From Gordoniibacillus kamchatkensis (GTDB taxonomy: Bacteria > Bacillota > Bacilli > Paenibacillales > NBRC-103111): a stretch of DNA of 64,000 nt. Positions 35,528 to 45,762 of the stretch are shown one piece after another. Numbering within the stretch: the stretch's first letter is position 1; each line of letters begins with the position of its first letter. A program made the translations under genes and the position numbers. The notes beneath the pieces are model-generated. The model was given only the letters and a program-made list of their open reading frames with translations, did not search any database and was not told the origin of the DNA. The DNA lies in contig NZ_JXAK01000040.1 of NCBI RefSeq assembly GCF_000829455.1, positions 1 to 64,000 of the forward strand, in the 5' to 3' direction.

Positions 35528-36226
35528 GTGAGGCTGTTTATAAAGATCATGTTCTCCTTGCTAGCGTGTTGTATTGCCGTCGTAATGATCATCAAGCTCA
35601 TACCGAAGGAACGGTTATTGTTATCCGCAGTAAACGAACGAGACATGAACATGGTGGACTGGATGTTGAAACTCGGGGCCGATCCGAATGCACATACCGA
35701 TTCTGCGTACACACCATTGAATCTTGCTGTCAGAAACGGCGACATAAACATGATAAGAAAACTTCTGGCCCATGGTGCCAGTCCGAATGAGCAAGCGAAC
35801 TATGGAAGCGGGGAGAAGATACTCGTTGGCAATCTATCTATCGCCATAAATTACGTTGATGATCCGGTGCCGGTCATTCAATTATTGATTGAAGCGGGCA
35901 TAAATGTTGCTAATGATCCATATGCACTGAAAGATGCAATCGAGAGGGGACAAATAAAAGCAGTCGAGTTATTGATTCGGCACGGGGCCGATATCAACGG
36001 CGGTCTTCAGTTCGCGATCATGTATGACAAACTCGACATTGTCAGATTGATGCTGGAGAGCGGTGCAGACCCAAATCAAGGAGTCATGCTGGCCAAAATG
36101 ACGTATAACCAAGAGGCATTGCTCATGCTTGAAGAAGCCAGAGCAACCGTAACCTCTCCGCCGCGGGAACAAACACATCCAGAGGACTATACAACCGTTA
36201 ACGGTGCCAAGATTCGGCTTCATTAA
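35528..36226 (+). CDS. Membrane-anchored ankyrin-repeat protein
   Basis: A 232-residue protein. An N-terminal hydrophobic anchor occupies residues 5-25 (possible lipobox LLACC). About five ankyrin repeats follow, for example MVDWMLKLGADPNAHTDSAY, NMIRKLLAHGASPNEQ and AVELLIRHGADINGG, with LDIVRLMLESGADPNQG last. Ankyrin repeats mediate protein binding. The start is GTG 35528 after GAAAGGAAGG. It lies between two surface-protein genes of the element, so an extracytoplasmic partner is plausible. Confidence 0.8.
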   Translation: MRLFIKIMFSLLACCIAVVMIIKLIPKERLLLSAVNERDMNMVDWMLKLGADPNAHTDSAYTPLNLAVRNGDINMIRKLLAHGASPNEQANYGSGEKILVGNLSIAINYVDDPVPVIQLLIEAGINVANDPYALKDAIERGQIKAVELLIRHGADINGGLQFAIMYDKLDIVRLMLESGADPNQGVMLAKMTYNQEALLMLEEARATVTSPPREQTHPEDYTTVNGAKIRLH

Positions 36227-36267
36227 CGAGAAAAGTTACCTCGAAGATTACGGCAAAGGAGTTAGAC

Positions 36268-37773
36268 ATGAACTGCACAAATTGCGGACATACACTACAG
36301 GACAATCAAAATTTTTGCGGGCAATGCAGGCAACGGATAGATGCCGGTAATAATACCAGCTATCATCGACCGCAGAACATCACTGAGACCCAAACGAGTG
36401 GTGTTTCCGAAGAAGAGCTTTCTTGGTTCATTGGCAAAAACGCCGATGTATACTTACAGAAATGGAGACGCAATAGCCGTTGGAACTGGCCTGCCTTTCT
36501 GTTTGATGCTTACTGGCTGATGTACCGAAAGATGTACCTTTACTGTGTCTTCTATCTCATCATTTGGTTTGTTTGGAGCAACGTGATTGTTGCCTCTGTT
36601 TTCAGCGAATGGAACCCGATCGAGAGCCCCGGCCTTCTCCAATTGGTGCTGGTTATCTGTTGCATCCCTAAACCGGTGCTGGGCATTTTTGCAAACAAGT
36701 TGTATCTATATCAAGCAAAAAGGAAAATCATCGCCATTGTCCGAGACCCAAATAAGCATGAGTCACGGGAAGCAGAGATCACAGCGTCAGGCGGAACGAA
36801 TTTGGTATTGCCTATTGCCGTATTAACGATACCTTATTTACTGGCATTGCTTGCAGGTCTGTTTTTCTTTTTCAAATACTATCTGACGTTTAATGACGCT
36901 CTTGGGAAGGCAACGGTAACGACCAAGACGGCGGTGACAAATGAAAGCCAAGCACCAGCGGCTCAGACAACCGCTCCAGCAAAGTGGGAGAGTACGGACA
37001 GGATTAATATTCTGTTATTGGGCGGCGATTCCCGGAAGAAAGACGAGATTCATTCTGCGGACAGCTTGATGATCGTTTCTATCGACCCTGCAACGAAAAA
37101 AATGAAATTGCTCTCCATTCTCCGTGATACATATGTAAATATTCCGGGTTTTGGTGAGGAGCGTATCAGCAGGGCAATTACAATGGGTGGTTCCAGTTTG
37201 GCAATGAAATCAGCAGAAGAATTGACGGGTATTCCAATCCAATATTATTTGTACATGGATATGCAGAGCTTTATCAGATTGATTGACTCAATTGGCGGCA
37301 TTGACCTAGAAGTAGAGAAAAATATGAACTATGTCGATTCCAATGAAGACTCAATGTACGAAATCCATTTGAAAAAGGGCTATCAGCACTTGGACGGAAT
37401 ACAGGCATTACAGTACGTTCGATTCCGGCATGATGCAATGAGCGATTTCGCCCGTACGGAACGGCAACGAAAGTTTGTGAAAGCTGTCGTCATAGAGTTG
37501 CTTACTAGAACGAAAGTTACGGAGCTTCCAAAACTAATACTTTTTTTCGAGCCGTATATCGAAACGAACATCAGCGACGATGATATGATAAAGCTGAGCA
37601 AGCTGGGCTTTGAGATCGACAGGGAAAGCATTGACAGCATTCAATTGCCGCCGATGGAACTCATACAAGAAAAATCAGTGAACGGAAATGCCGTACTTTA
37701 CGTTGAACCTGAGCAGGTAAGGTCATACGTAAAAAGTATACTGAGCGATGATACCCGGGCTCAAAGCGATTAA
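36268..37773 (+). CDS. Zinc-ribbon, DUF2628-like and LytR-CpsA-Psr fusion protein
   Basis: 501 residues. A zinc ribbon (MNCTNCGHTLQ, NFCGQC) lies at 1-20. WRRNSRWNWPAFLFDAYWLMYRKMY at about 65-90 resembles DUF2628 and is followed by hydrophobic segments to ~145 and again at ~175-200. The LCP domain runs from about 238 (INILLLGGDSRKKDE) with DSLMIVSIDP, LSILRDTYV and RFRHDAMSDFARTERQRKF. LCP enzymes attach polymers such as teichoic acids to peptidoglycan; their catalytic Arg/Asp set is present. The cytoplasmic sensor-like N-terminus is unusual for LCP proteins. RBS AAAGGAG precedes ATG 36268. Confidence 0.85.
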   Translation: MNCTNCGHTLQDNQNFCGQCRQRIDAGNNTSYHRPQNITETQTSGVSEEELSWFIGKNADVYLQKWRRNSRWNWPAFLFDAYWLMYRKMYLYCVFYLIIWFVWSNVIVASVFSEWNPIESPGLLQLVLVICCIPKPVLGIFANKLYLYQAKRKIIAIVRDPNKHESREAEITASGGTNLVLPIAVLTIPYLLALLAGLFFFFKYYLTFNDALGKATVTTKTAVTNESQAPAAQTTAPAKWESTDRINILLLGGDSRKKDEIHSADSLMIVSIDPATKKMKLLSILRDTYVNIPGFGEERISRAITMGGSSLAMKSAEELTGIPIQYYLYMDMQSFIRLIDSIGGIDLEVEKNMNYVDSNEDSMYEIHLKKGYQHLDGIQALQYVRFRHDAMSDFARTERQRKFVKAVVIELLTRTKVTELPKLILFFEPYIETNISDDDMIKLSKLGFEIDRESIDSIQLPPMELIQEKSVNGNAVLYVEPEQVRSYVKSILSDDTRAQSD

Positions 37774-38318
37774 TATCAGTAGAGCAATATTATTGATATC
37801 GGCATCAAAACTATCTATATCAACAGAATCGGTATGCGGCGGAGGGGGCGAGCCTCTCCGCTTTATTAATGATGGCCGAAAGGCGGGATTTTGTCTCGGA
37901 TTATGGATTGCATATTACCTTCTTTGCTTCGTGCTTTATTGCTTAAGGGCCGTTTGCTATTGGCGGGTTTCATAAGGAACGTGTGGTATGCCAGAACAAA
38001 AGGACGGATAAAATTACTTCGATCTTGCTATTAGTGTTCTAACTCTACGTGCCGATTCAAATCGAATTCGGCTTTTTTATGTAGATGTTCGTTACAATTC
38101 GTCACTATTGACGATATATAGAATATTGATCACCCTACTGTAAGCATTCACCGATTGAAATGTCGGCGTAGGACTAATATCCATAAGGATTTCAGCTTGT
38201 GCCAAGTGGTACTGAGCCAAAAAATTGCGATTTTGGCGTCTTTACTCCCAATAGGGGTAACAAAACCTAATTGAGTTCAACATATTGATCAAGATCAGGA
38301 AGAAAGGCCCAATTCCTT
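37774..38318. other. Non-coding stretch with terminator hairpins
   Basis: I see no gene. GCGGAG..CTCCGC near 37836-37861 can form a hairpin just after the LCP gene. A T-tailed hairpin GCCGATTC..GAATTCGGC is at 38051-38078. Base composition falls sharply from here to the right. Confidence 0.5.
38051..38078 (+). terminator. Intrinsic terminator
   Basis: GCCGATTC pairs with GAATTCGGC and is followed by six T. Confidence 0.6.
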
Positions 38319-38468
38319 GTGATAGAATTAAGAAGAATCTGTCGTTTAAGAGATGGCAAGAAAGTATTATTCAGAATCATTGCCAATCCCACTAATCAAC
38401 GGGCCGTCCATGATATGATCACTCGGTTGAGAAAAGAACGCAACGCACGAGCTTCACGAGTTAAATGA
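38319..38468 (+). CDS. Possible small basic protein
   Basis: A GTG-started frame of 49 residues, rich in Arg (ELRRICRLRDGKKVLFRII, MITRLRKERNARASRVK), ending 10 bases before the helicase remnant start. A weak AGAAAGG lies 11 bases upstream. Evidence is limited to the composition and the tight spacing to the next gene. Confidence 0.3.
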   Translation: MIELRRICRLRDGKKVLFRIIANPTNQRAVHDMITRLRKERNARASRVK

Positions 38469-38478
38469 AGGTGATGGT

Positions 38479-39118
38479 TTGAGTAGCCGGACTTTTTTCA
38501 AAACTCCGCTTGGAGCGGGAAGTCATACGATCCCTATTGCCCAAACCGCAAAGACTGAAACAAGCAAAGACCTGATACCCAATACTGATAAAGATGCCTT
38601 TTTCTTTCGATCATTGGAGAAGCAGGGAATCTATTTGAATGAACCGCAAATACATGCTGTACGTCATTTCAAAGGGCCATTGCTTACACTTGCAGGAGCG
38701 GGTTCGGGCAAGACTTCAGTTCTGGTATGCCGGACAGGCTATCTGATCGCAGTTCGTAACATCAATCCGAAAAACATATTGCTGGTCATGTTTTCCAAAA
38801 AAAGCGGCAGAGGAAATGCGTGACCGAATCGCACATTTACCTGGGATGGATGAAAATATTGCGGCAACCATTCAAGCCCGCACGTTTCACTCTTTTTTGC
38901 TTAAAATCATTCGAAAACATGTTGTAACACAAGTCATCTTGAGCGAAACCCGTTACCAGCATATCCTGCTGAAGCGTATGAAAAGGACTTGGAGGACGCT
39001 TATCAACCAGAATCGTTACTGTCCCTTATCTTGTTGTTGTTTAGCTTTTTCATAGAGTTTGTTGAGATTTGGCAATTTGCGACTGGTCGAAAGAAGGAGA
39101 TCTTTGTCAATTGTTGAA
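38479..39118 (+). pseudogene. Decayed UvrD/Rep-like helicase, N-terminal remnant
   Basis: TTG 38479 follows GAAGGTGAT. The product carries the Q-motif-like LNEPQIHAVRHFKGPLLTLA and Walker A AGAGSGKTSVLVCRTGYLI, then leaves frame at a run of seven A near 38805 (one A too many). It resumes as KKAAEEMRDRIAHLPGMD and AFTIQARTFHSF-like motif Ia residues in the next frame. A further frame change near 38990 leads into EDAYQPESLLSLI and a stop. The rest of the ~700-residue helicase is absent, so this is a true remnant. Confidence 0.75.
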
Positions 39119-39183
39119 CTTAATAATAATTTAGTTAGCTTTTTACATACATATGATTTAGTCCTAATGGCTGAGGTGTTATT

Positions 39184-42100
39184 ATGGCTGCAATTGATGT
39201 CCGCATAGATAAATGGAAGAAGCGTCTTCTTGATTTGGGCAAGAAAAACAGACTCATCAACTATCGAGAAACCAAACGTTCCAACATCAAGATAGTAGCC
39301 CCTGATCTCGCTGAATTGTTTAGACTGCTCGTCGTTAATGAAACAGCTTTAGAATTCCCATTCCCATTTGAAGATTTTGATGACGATGAAGACGAAGTTA
39401 GTGAACCATATACTTCAACTGGCGATTTACAAACCAATCAAACCATCAAAGAGCAACAGAAAACATTAAGAAATCTTAGAAACAAAGCAAAGACAGCACT
39501 TGAAGAGCAAGGTGTCAACATCCTATATCTTTCATTTGGTTTCTTGAGGTGGAAGGAGAACCAAGACTCTGATCAGATCATCACCTCCCCCATCGTACTT
39601 GTTCCGGTATCACTTACACTAGAGTCCATTACCTCGCCCTTCGTCCTACGTCTACATGAAGACGAGGTCGTGGTTAACCCAACATTAAAATATAAAATGG
39701 AACATGAATTCGGAATTACATTACCTGAATTCGATGCACACGAAGATAGCATTACCGAGTATCTCAACAACCTCAATAAATCTGTTAATAAAAACAAATG
39801 GGAAGTTGCTTTTGAGACTGGATTAAGCCTGCTCTCTTTTTTGAAAATAAATATGTACGAAGACCTGGATAAGAACCAGGATAAGATAAAGGCACACCCG
39901 GTACTTCTAGGATTGGCTGGAGACAGAAGCCAAATCAAAACACTGCCTGCAGAATTCAATCAGTATGATCACGACAGGAAGACTCGGGCTATTGATACAT
40001 TTCAAGTCGTTGATGCAGATTCTAGCCAGCAAGACGCCATTCTTTACTCCAAGAAAGGTGTCAGTTTTGTGCTGCAAGGGCCCCCTGGTACTGGAAAAAG
40101 CCAGACCATTACAAACATAATCGCTGAGAGTCTTGCTGAGGGAAAACGAGTGCTATTCGTTTCGGAGAAGATGGCAGCACTTGAGGTTGTACACAAACGA
40201 TTGACGCAAGCAGGCTTATCTGATTTTTGCCTCACCCTACATAGCCATAGAGCTAATAAGAAGGAAGTCCTAAACGATCTTGGAAATACATTGGCTCTTA
40301 GTAGATTTAAAGTTCATGATGAGGCAGTCTCCCAACTAGAATTACTTGAAAAGCAAAGGGAAAAATTGAACCGTTATATTACTGAACTTCACACTCCCAT
40401 CCAGCCTCTCAATCTAACACTATACAGTGTTAATGGGAAATTAGCTAAGTTATACGAAACTCCAGATGTCATTTTCTCCATTGACAATGTGGGCGAAACG
40501 ACACCGGAGAAGTTGAATAGATATATTTACCTTTTGAATGAACTCTCCAAAACCATCGGAAAAATGACGGAGGACTACGCACTCAACCCATGGAGAAACT
40601 GCATAGTCCCCAATGTTTCGCACGAACTTCGGCATGACATTGAAACAAACTTAAGGAAGTTGGCCCCCGCTTTCCACGTACTTGTAGAGAATTTTAATAA
40701 AGTTAATAATAACTTCGAACTGAACAGGGATTTGACCCTGGCTGCAACAGAGGATATCCTTGAGATTTTCGATATCTCGGAGAAATCACCAGGAATTCCG
40801 ATTCATTGGATAACTACTGAAGATATTACTCCGCTTATTCAGCAAGCGGAGAAATATCTTGCAATGAAAAAGGAATATGAAGATTACCAGTCCGAGTTAG
40901 GCAAAATTTATGATAACGATTACTTCAATCTGCAAGCTGAAAATACAAAATCACTACTCTTATCAAGGGTTACAACAGTTAGGCCTATATTAAATGAGGA
41001 TAGTTTTCCAAGTGACAATGATATTTTGAGGTTCGCAAAATCGATCATTAATGAACTGACTTCCATTTGCGGAAAAATAGAAGCTGCTTCAGCCGCGGCA
41101 GAAAGTATTTTTGAAACATTAAAAATTCCTTATAAAAGATCGATCATGGGTTTAGAAGCACTTCATACATTATTGAGCTTCATTCTTCTAAATCCAAGAC
41201 CTACTGAGGCATGGTTTGACCCTGGTAAATATAATGCTATTAAGAAGTTGTCAGAAGAAGCAAAGAATAAGTACGATCAGATCAATAATCTCACAACATC
41301 CATAAGCAGCCGCTTCGATAAAGAGATCTTTGACATTGATTATTCATCTATGCTGAAACGATTCAAGATTGAATACACTACTTGGTTCAAGGTTTTTAAA
41401 AGGAGCTACAGAACAGATAAAAAACAAATTCGTGTTTTAATGAAAGATAATTCTCAGAAGTTCGATGATCAAACCATTATCTCTGTCTTAAACGAATTAA
41501 AAGAAATCGCTGATATTCATTCTTGGCTAAATGAAAATGAAAAGATACTTACTCAATTATTGGGAAGCCATTATCTTGGGAAAATGACTGATTGGGGGCT
41601 CTTGGATCAATCGTTCAAACAATTCTCAAGCATTCTCAACTGTTTCTCAGGTGAGCCTATTCCTGTTAGCGTTAAAAACTTTCTCGTTGATGGAGAAGCG
41701 AATTATCAGGACATTAAAACACGACATGAGAAGCTTGGTATCATAAAAGACCCTGATCTGGTTCTTACTCTTCAAAGGATACTGCCATCTACATCCGATT
41801 ATAAGAATTTGGATGTATCAGTACTTCTTGAAATGGTTACCGGTGTAATGAATTCACTTCAAGTACTGGATGGATTGTTTACAGAAGTGACTAAGCATAG
41901 TCATAAAGAACTTTCATATGACGAAGTTATAGATGATCTCTCCAAGTTGGAAATTATTCAGATTATTGATCGCACAATCAATAAGGAGAGCGATAACCTA
42001 AAAGAAAACTTCCAGAGTTTCTTCAACGGTAGTATCCAAACTGATTGGGGCTCCATCTTAGGATCATTATCTTGGGCCGGAGATTTTAAGAAGTTACATG

Positions 42101-44708
42101 AGAAGTATTTATTGCCACAGAACTTTATTGCTCGCATTTGTTCTGATTCCTCATATGTTGCAGAGGTCTCTTCTTACAAGAAGATTCTTAAGGATAGCTT
42201 GAATCATATACAGAAAGAATGGCGATGGTTTGCAAACCTCTTTGACAATGTAGAGGAGTTACAACGAACAGACTTAACCTCCATCTTATTAAAGATCAGC
42301 AAATGTCTGAACAACATATCATCTCTGGAAGAATGGATTGATTTCCGTAGCATCAGGGATGAGTGTAAGAAAGAAGGATTGTCGGAGTATGTCCAGAAAG
42401 TAGAAGAACTCAAGATCGACAAAGATCTGATAGTCGGTACATTCCTTAAGCGTTTCTATCGACTGTGGGTAGACTCTGTAATCTCAAAGTTTCCTGCAGT
42501 TAATTCTTTCCGTAGCCGCAGCCACGATGAGATCATACGGGAATTTAATCGCCTCGATATAACTCAACTTTCCTTGGCAAGAACAAGGATAAAAGAACGT
42601 CTTGTCTCAAGGTTGCCAGATTTGAACATGGCGACAATGGCTATGGATGAGATTGGAATATTAAAGCGTGAACTAGGCAAACAACGCAAAATACTTCCAC
42701 TACGGAAACTATTCAAGGCGATACCCAATTTATTACTTACTCTAAAACCATGTTTGATGATGTCTCCCCTTTCCGTAAGCTTATTTCTCGATGCAGAGAA
42801 CTATAACTTTGATGTGGTAATCTTCGACGAGGCATCACAGGTTTGTACTGAAGATGCAATAGGAGCAATTATGAGGGGGAAGCAAGTCATTATTGCCGGA
42901 GACAATAAACAGCTGCCACCAACCAACTTCTTTGCCGCGAATACTTCAGATGGAGACTTTGATGGCGATGGAGCAGACGATGAAGAATTTGACGATACCG
43001 ACGCATTTGAGTCTATTCTTGATGAATCACTTACTGTTCTGCCGGAGCGAACACTAAGATGGCATTATAGGAGTCGCCATGAACACCTGATTGCTTTCTC
43101 AAACGCCAAAATTTACAATCATAATTTAATCACATTTCCTTCTCACATTGATAAAGTACCTGACCACGGAGTCGAGTATATTTATGTTGAGAATGGAGTT
43201 TATGATCGTGGCGGTAAGAAATGTAACGTAAAAGAGGCAACACGTGTGGCTGAATTGGTTTATGAGCATTTCCGCAACTACCCTGAAAGATCCCTAGGAG
43301 TTGTCACTTTTAGTGAAGCCCAACAACAGGCCGTTGAAACAGCAATCCGTCAATTGCGTCTTCAAAATCAGGAATTTGAAAAATTCTTCAATGAAGATAA
43401 AGAAGAAGCGTTTTTCATAAAAAACCTTGAGAACGTGCAGGGGGATGAACGCGATACCATTATCTTCAGCATTGGTTATGCAAAGGATTCAAATGGCATT
43501 ATGTATATGAACTTCGGGCCTTTAAGCAGATCCGGCGGCTATCGTCGGTTGAATGTTGCAATAACTCGAGCTAAATATAATGTTAAACTTGTTGGATCGA
43601 TCCGGCCAACAGATATTAAATTGGAGAGCACAAATGCTGAAGGTGTAAAGATGTTACGATCTTATATAGAATTTGCAATGAATGGGCCCGATGCAATTCT
43701 TAATGAGCTGACATATTCCGATTCGGTTAACGTTGACTCTCCATTTGAAGAGTCTGTGTATGACTTCTTAGTAAAGAATGGATTTATGGTTGCTACTCAA
43801 GTTGGTTGCTCCGGATATCGAATCGATCTTGCCGTTAAACATCCTACGTTAAGTGGCAGGTTCGTCCTTGGAATAGAATGTGATGGAGCTACATACCACT
43901 CTGCTAGAACGGCTAGAGAACGTGACAGGTTGCGTCAGACCATCTTGGAGGACATTGGTTGGAAAATCTATCGTATATGGTCAACTGACTGGATTAAAGA
44001 TCCTATTACAGAAGGTCGTAAATTACTGGATGCTGTCAACAAGGCCATAAGCGAGTACAAGGAAAGCAATGTTAATTCTGGATCAATGCATAAGTTTCAA
44101 AGCGAGCTCTTACAGCAAACGATTGGTATCGAGATTATAGAGAACCCCACGGATCTTGGTGAACATACTTACGATAACCCTTATTCCTTTGACTACTATG
44201 AAGAAGCTAATGTCTATGAGGTTAAACGTTATTCCGATGATACGACTTATCTTAAGAACGTGATTAAGTATGTTGTCGAAAAGGAATACCCAATCCATTT
44301 TGAATTGCTGTGCAAAAGAGTTGCCGGGCTGTTTGGCAATCAAAAGGTAACAGTAAAAGTGAGAGATTCAGTTAACTATGTAATCAGTAAATACCTTACC
44401 GATAAGTTGATGAGAAAGGGTGATTTCCTTTGGATTAAGGGAGCTGAAAACATAAAAGCCAGGGTTCCGCTTTCAAATGACGTTGGAGTAAGATCAATCA
44501 TATTTCCAAAGAAGAGATCGCTGAGGCGATGCTACAAATAGTTAGTAAAAGTTTTGGAATCACTACAAACGACCTTTATTCAGTTACAGCTCGGGTATTC
44601 GGATTCAGCAGAACCGGCGGCAATATTAGCAATGCAATGCAACAAGCTTGCGATTATCTCGTTGAATCAGGGGTTGTTAAAAATCTTAATGGAAAGATCG
44701 TTCTTTAG
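39184..44708 (+). CDS. Giant DUF4011/DUF3320-type SF1 helicase with C-terminal nuclease domain (frame broken at the end)
   Basis: About 1841 residues after correction. The N-terminal DUF4011-like part starts DVRIDKWKKRLLDLGKKNRLINYR. Walker A LQGPPGTGKSQT is near residue 300. A ~850-residue insert largely helical separates it from Walker B VVIFDEASQVCTEDAIGAI and GDNKQLPPTNFF. Motifs V/VI are ENVQGDERDTIIFSIGYA and NVAITRAKYNVK. A PD-(D/E)XK (MTES_1575/Vsr-like) domain follows: ESVYDFLVKNGF, SGYRIDLAV, GIECDGATYHS. DUF3320 ends it. The frame breaks at about 44488-44495 and the family ending continues to 44708. Such proteins are frequent in defence islands; the target is unknown. Confidence 0.85.
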
Positions 44709-44749
44709 TCGTTAATTTTTTCTAACCACAATTACTAGGAGGATTTATT

Positions 44750-45010
44750 TTGGAGCAATTAATTGAAGTTCTACAAGAAATTAGGGACGGAATTTACTCA
44801 ATCAATTCAAACATTGAGGACTTAAAAGTATCTGTTGAGGAACTCAAGGGACAAGGTCTTTATAATTCAATATCAGATGTATACGATAAGTTGGAATCAT
44901 TAGCAAGTGATATCAAAGGCAATGGCCTATATGATAGTCTTAGTGATGTTTGTAATAAATTGGATGAGATCTCTACTATACTAAATTCGATAGATACTAA
45001 TACGATGTGA
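44750..45010 (+). CDS. Small coiled-coil protein with an internal duplication
   Basis: An 86-residue acidic coiled-coil protein beginning MEQLIEVLQEIRDGIYSI at TTG 44750 after AGGAGG. A unit of ~30 residues is repeated: GLYNSISDVYDKLESLASDI and GLYDSLSDVCNKLDEISTIL, each preceded by KG-x-G. It lies 41 bases after the corrected end of the helicase-nuclease, so the two are probably one operon. No family recognised; a structural or regulatory partner is the simplest guess. Confidence 0.65.
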   Translation: MEQLIEVLQEIRDGIYSINSNIEDLKVSVEELKGQGLYNSISDVYDKLESLASDIKGNGLYDSLSDVCNKLDEISTILNSIDTNTM

Positions 45011-45300
45011 GATTATAAATATTGTTTGGAACCATTTTTACAAAATCACGTAAACTAATCGAACAATTTTCAACCGTTAAACAATCATGCTGAACCTTTT
45101 AAAAATGAAAACCCAGTTTGACCAAGACGCGTTCTAACGGAACGGTTGAAGGAGCGAGCCCGTCTATTGGATGACATTAAAACTGGTATACAGTGTGGCA
45201 CCGCCCCGTACACCATCAGAGATATTTCTTATTCAGAGTCAGAAAAGGCAAAAATCCAATAACTACGCGGGTTTTCTAACCGCCACGTATACCGAAAACG

Positions 45301-45332
45301 CAGAAAAGAGACCTAACACGGTCTCTTTTCTG
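45301..45332. terminator. Terminator of the tmRNA gene
   Basis: CAGAAAAGAGACC pairs with GGTCTCTTTTCTG around TAACAC: a perfect 13-base-pair stem just after the tmRNA 3' end on the minus strand. Confidence 0.8.
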
Positions 45333-45339
45333 ATAGGTA

Positions 45340-45640
45340 TGGTGGAGGCGAGGGGATTTGAACCCCTGTCCGAAAACATCGCCACACAAGCTTCTACGGG
45401 TGTAGTGACAGTTTTGATGTCACCCTCGGAACTCCCCGTCACCGGATTCCCTTCGGGTCAGCCTGATCGTCTTCTTCCGTTAGCCACAGGCGGAGGCTAG
45501 GCGGCGTATCCCACTAGGTTTAAGCCCCAATCCCGGCACATGGGCGATGCGAGGCAGGAGCACGCCTGCAGGTTATTAAGCTGCTAAAGCGTAAGAAGGT
45601 TGTTGTTTGCCATTTAAATTTGGCATTCGCGTTTTTAAGT
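45340..45640 (-). pseudogene. ssrA: Truncated tmRNA gene (tag region and 3' domain only)
   Basis: On the minus strand the 3' end TTCGGACAGGGGTTCAAATC..CCTCGCCTCCACCA is the T arm, acceptor strand and CCA of tmRNA. Upstream lies a pseudoknot-rich segment and a tag frame encoding GKQQPSYALAA followed by TAATAA (45576-45611). The 5' part that should begin GGGGGCG and contain GGATTCGACAGGG is absent: beyond about 45640 the sequence is unrelated AT-rich DNA. Without the 5' acceptor strand the tRNA-like domain cannot form. It was probably carried in by recombination; a working ssrA should exist elsewhere. Confidence 0.85.
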
Positions 45641-45762
45641 GGCGATGATTCTTTAATTTACATTGACAAATACTCATATTCGCTATATGGATTAAATATC
45701 TATATTAATTCACTAATACAGTTAATAGAACTAATGTTTGGAATAAATCAATTAATTTGAAT

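Noticed and set aside
45171-45500. A plus-strand frame with RGFEPLSENIATQASTG and similar text
   Set aside because: It is the antisense of the tmRNA 3' domain, a well-known source of false proteins.
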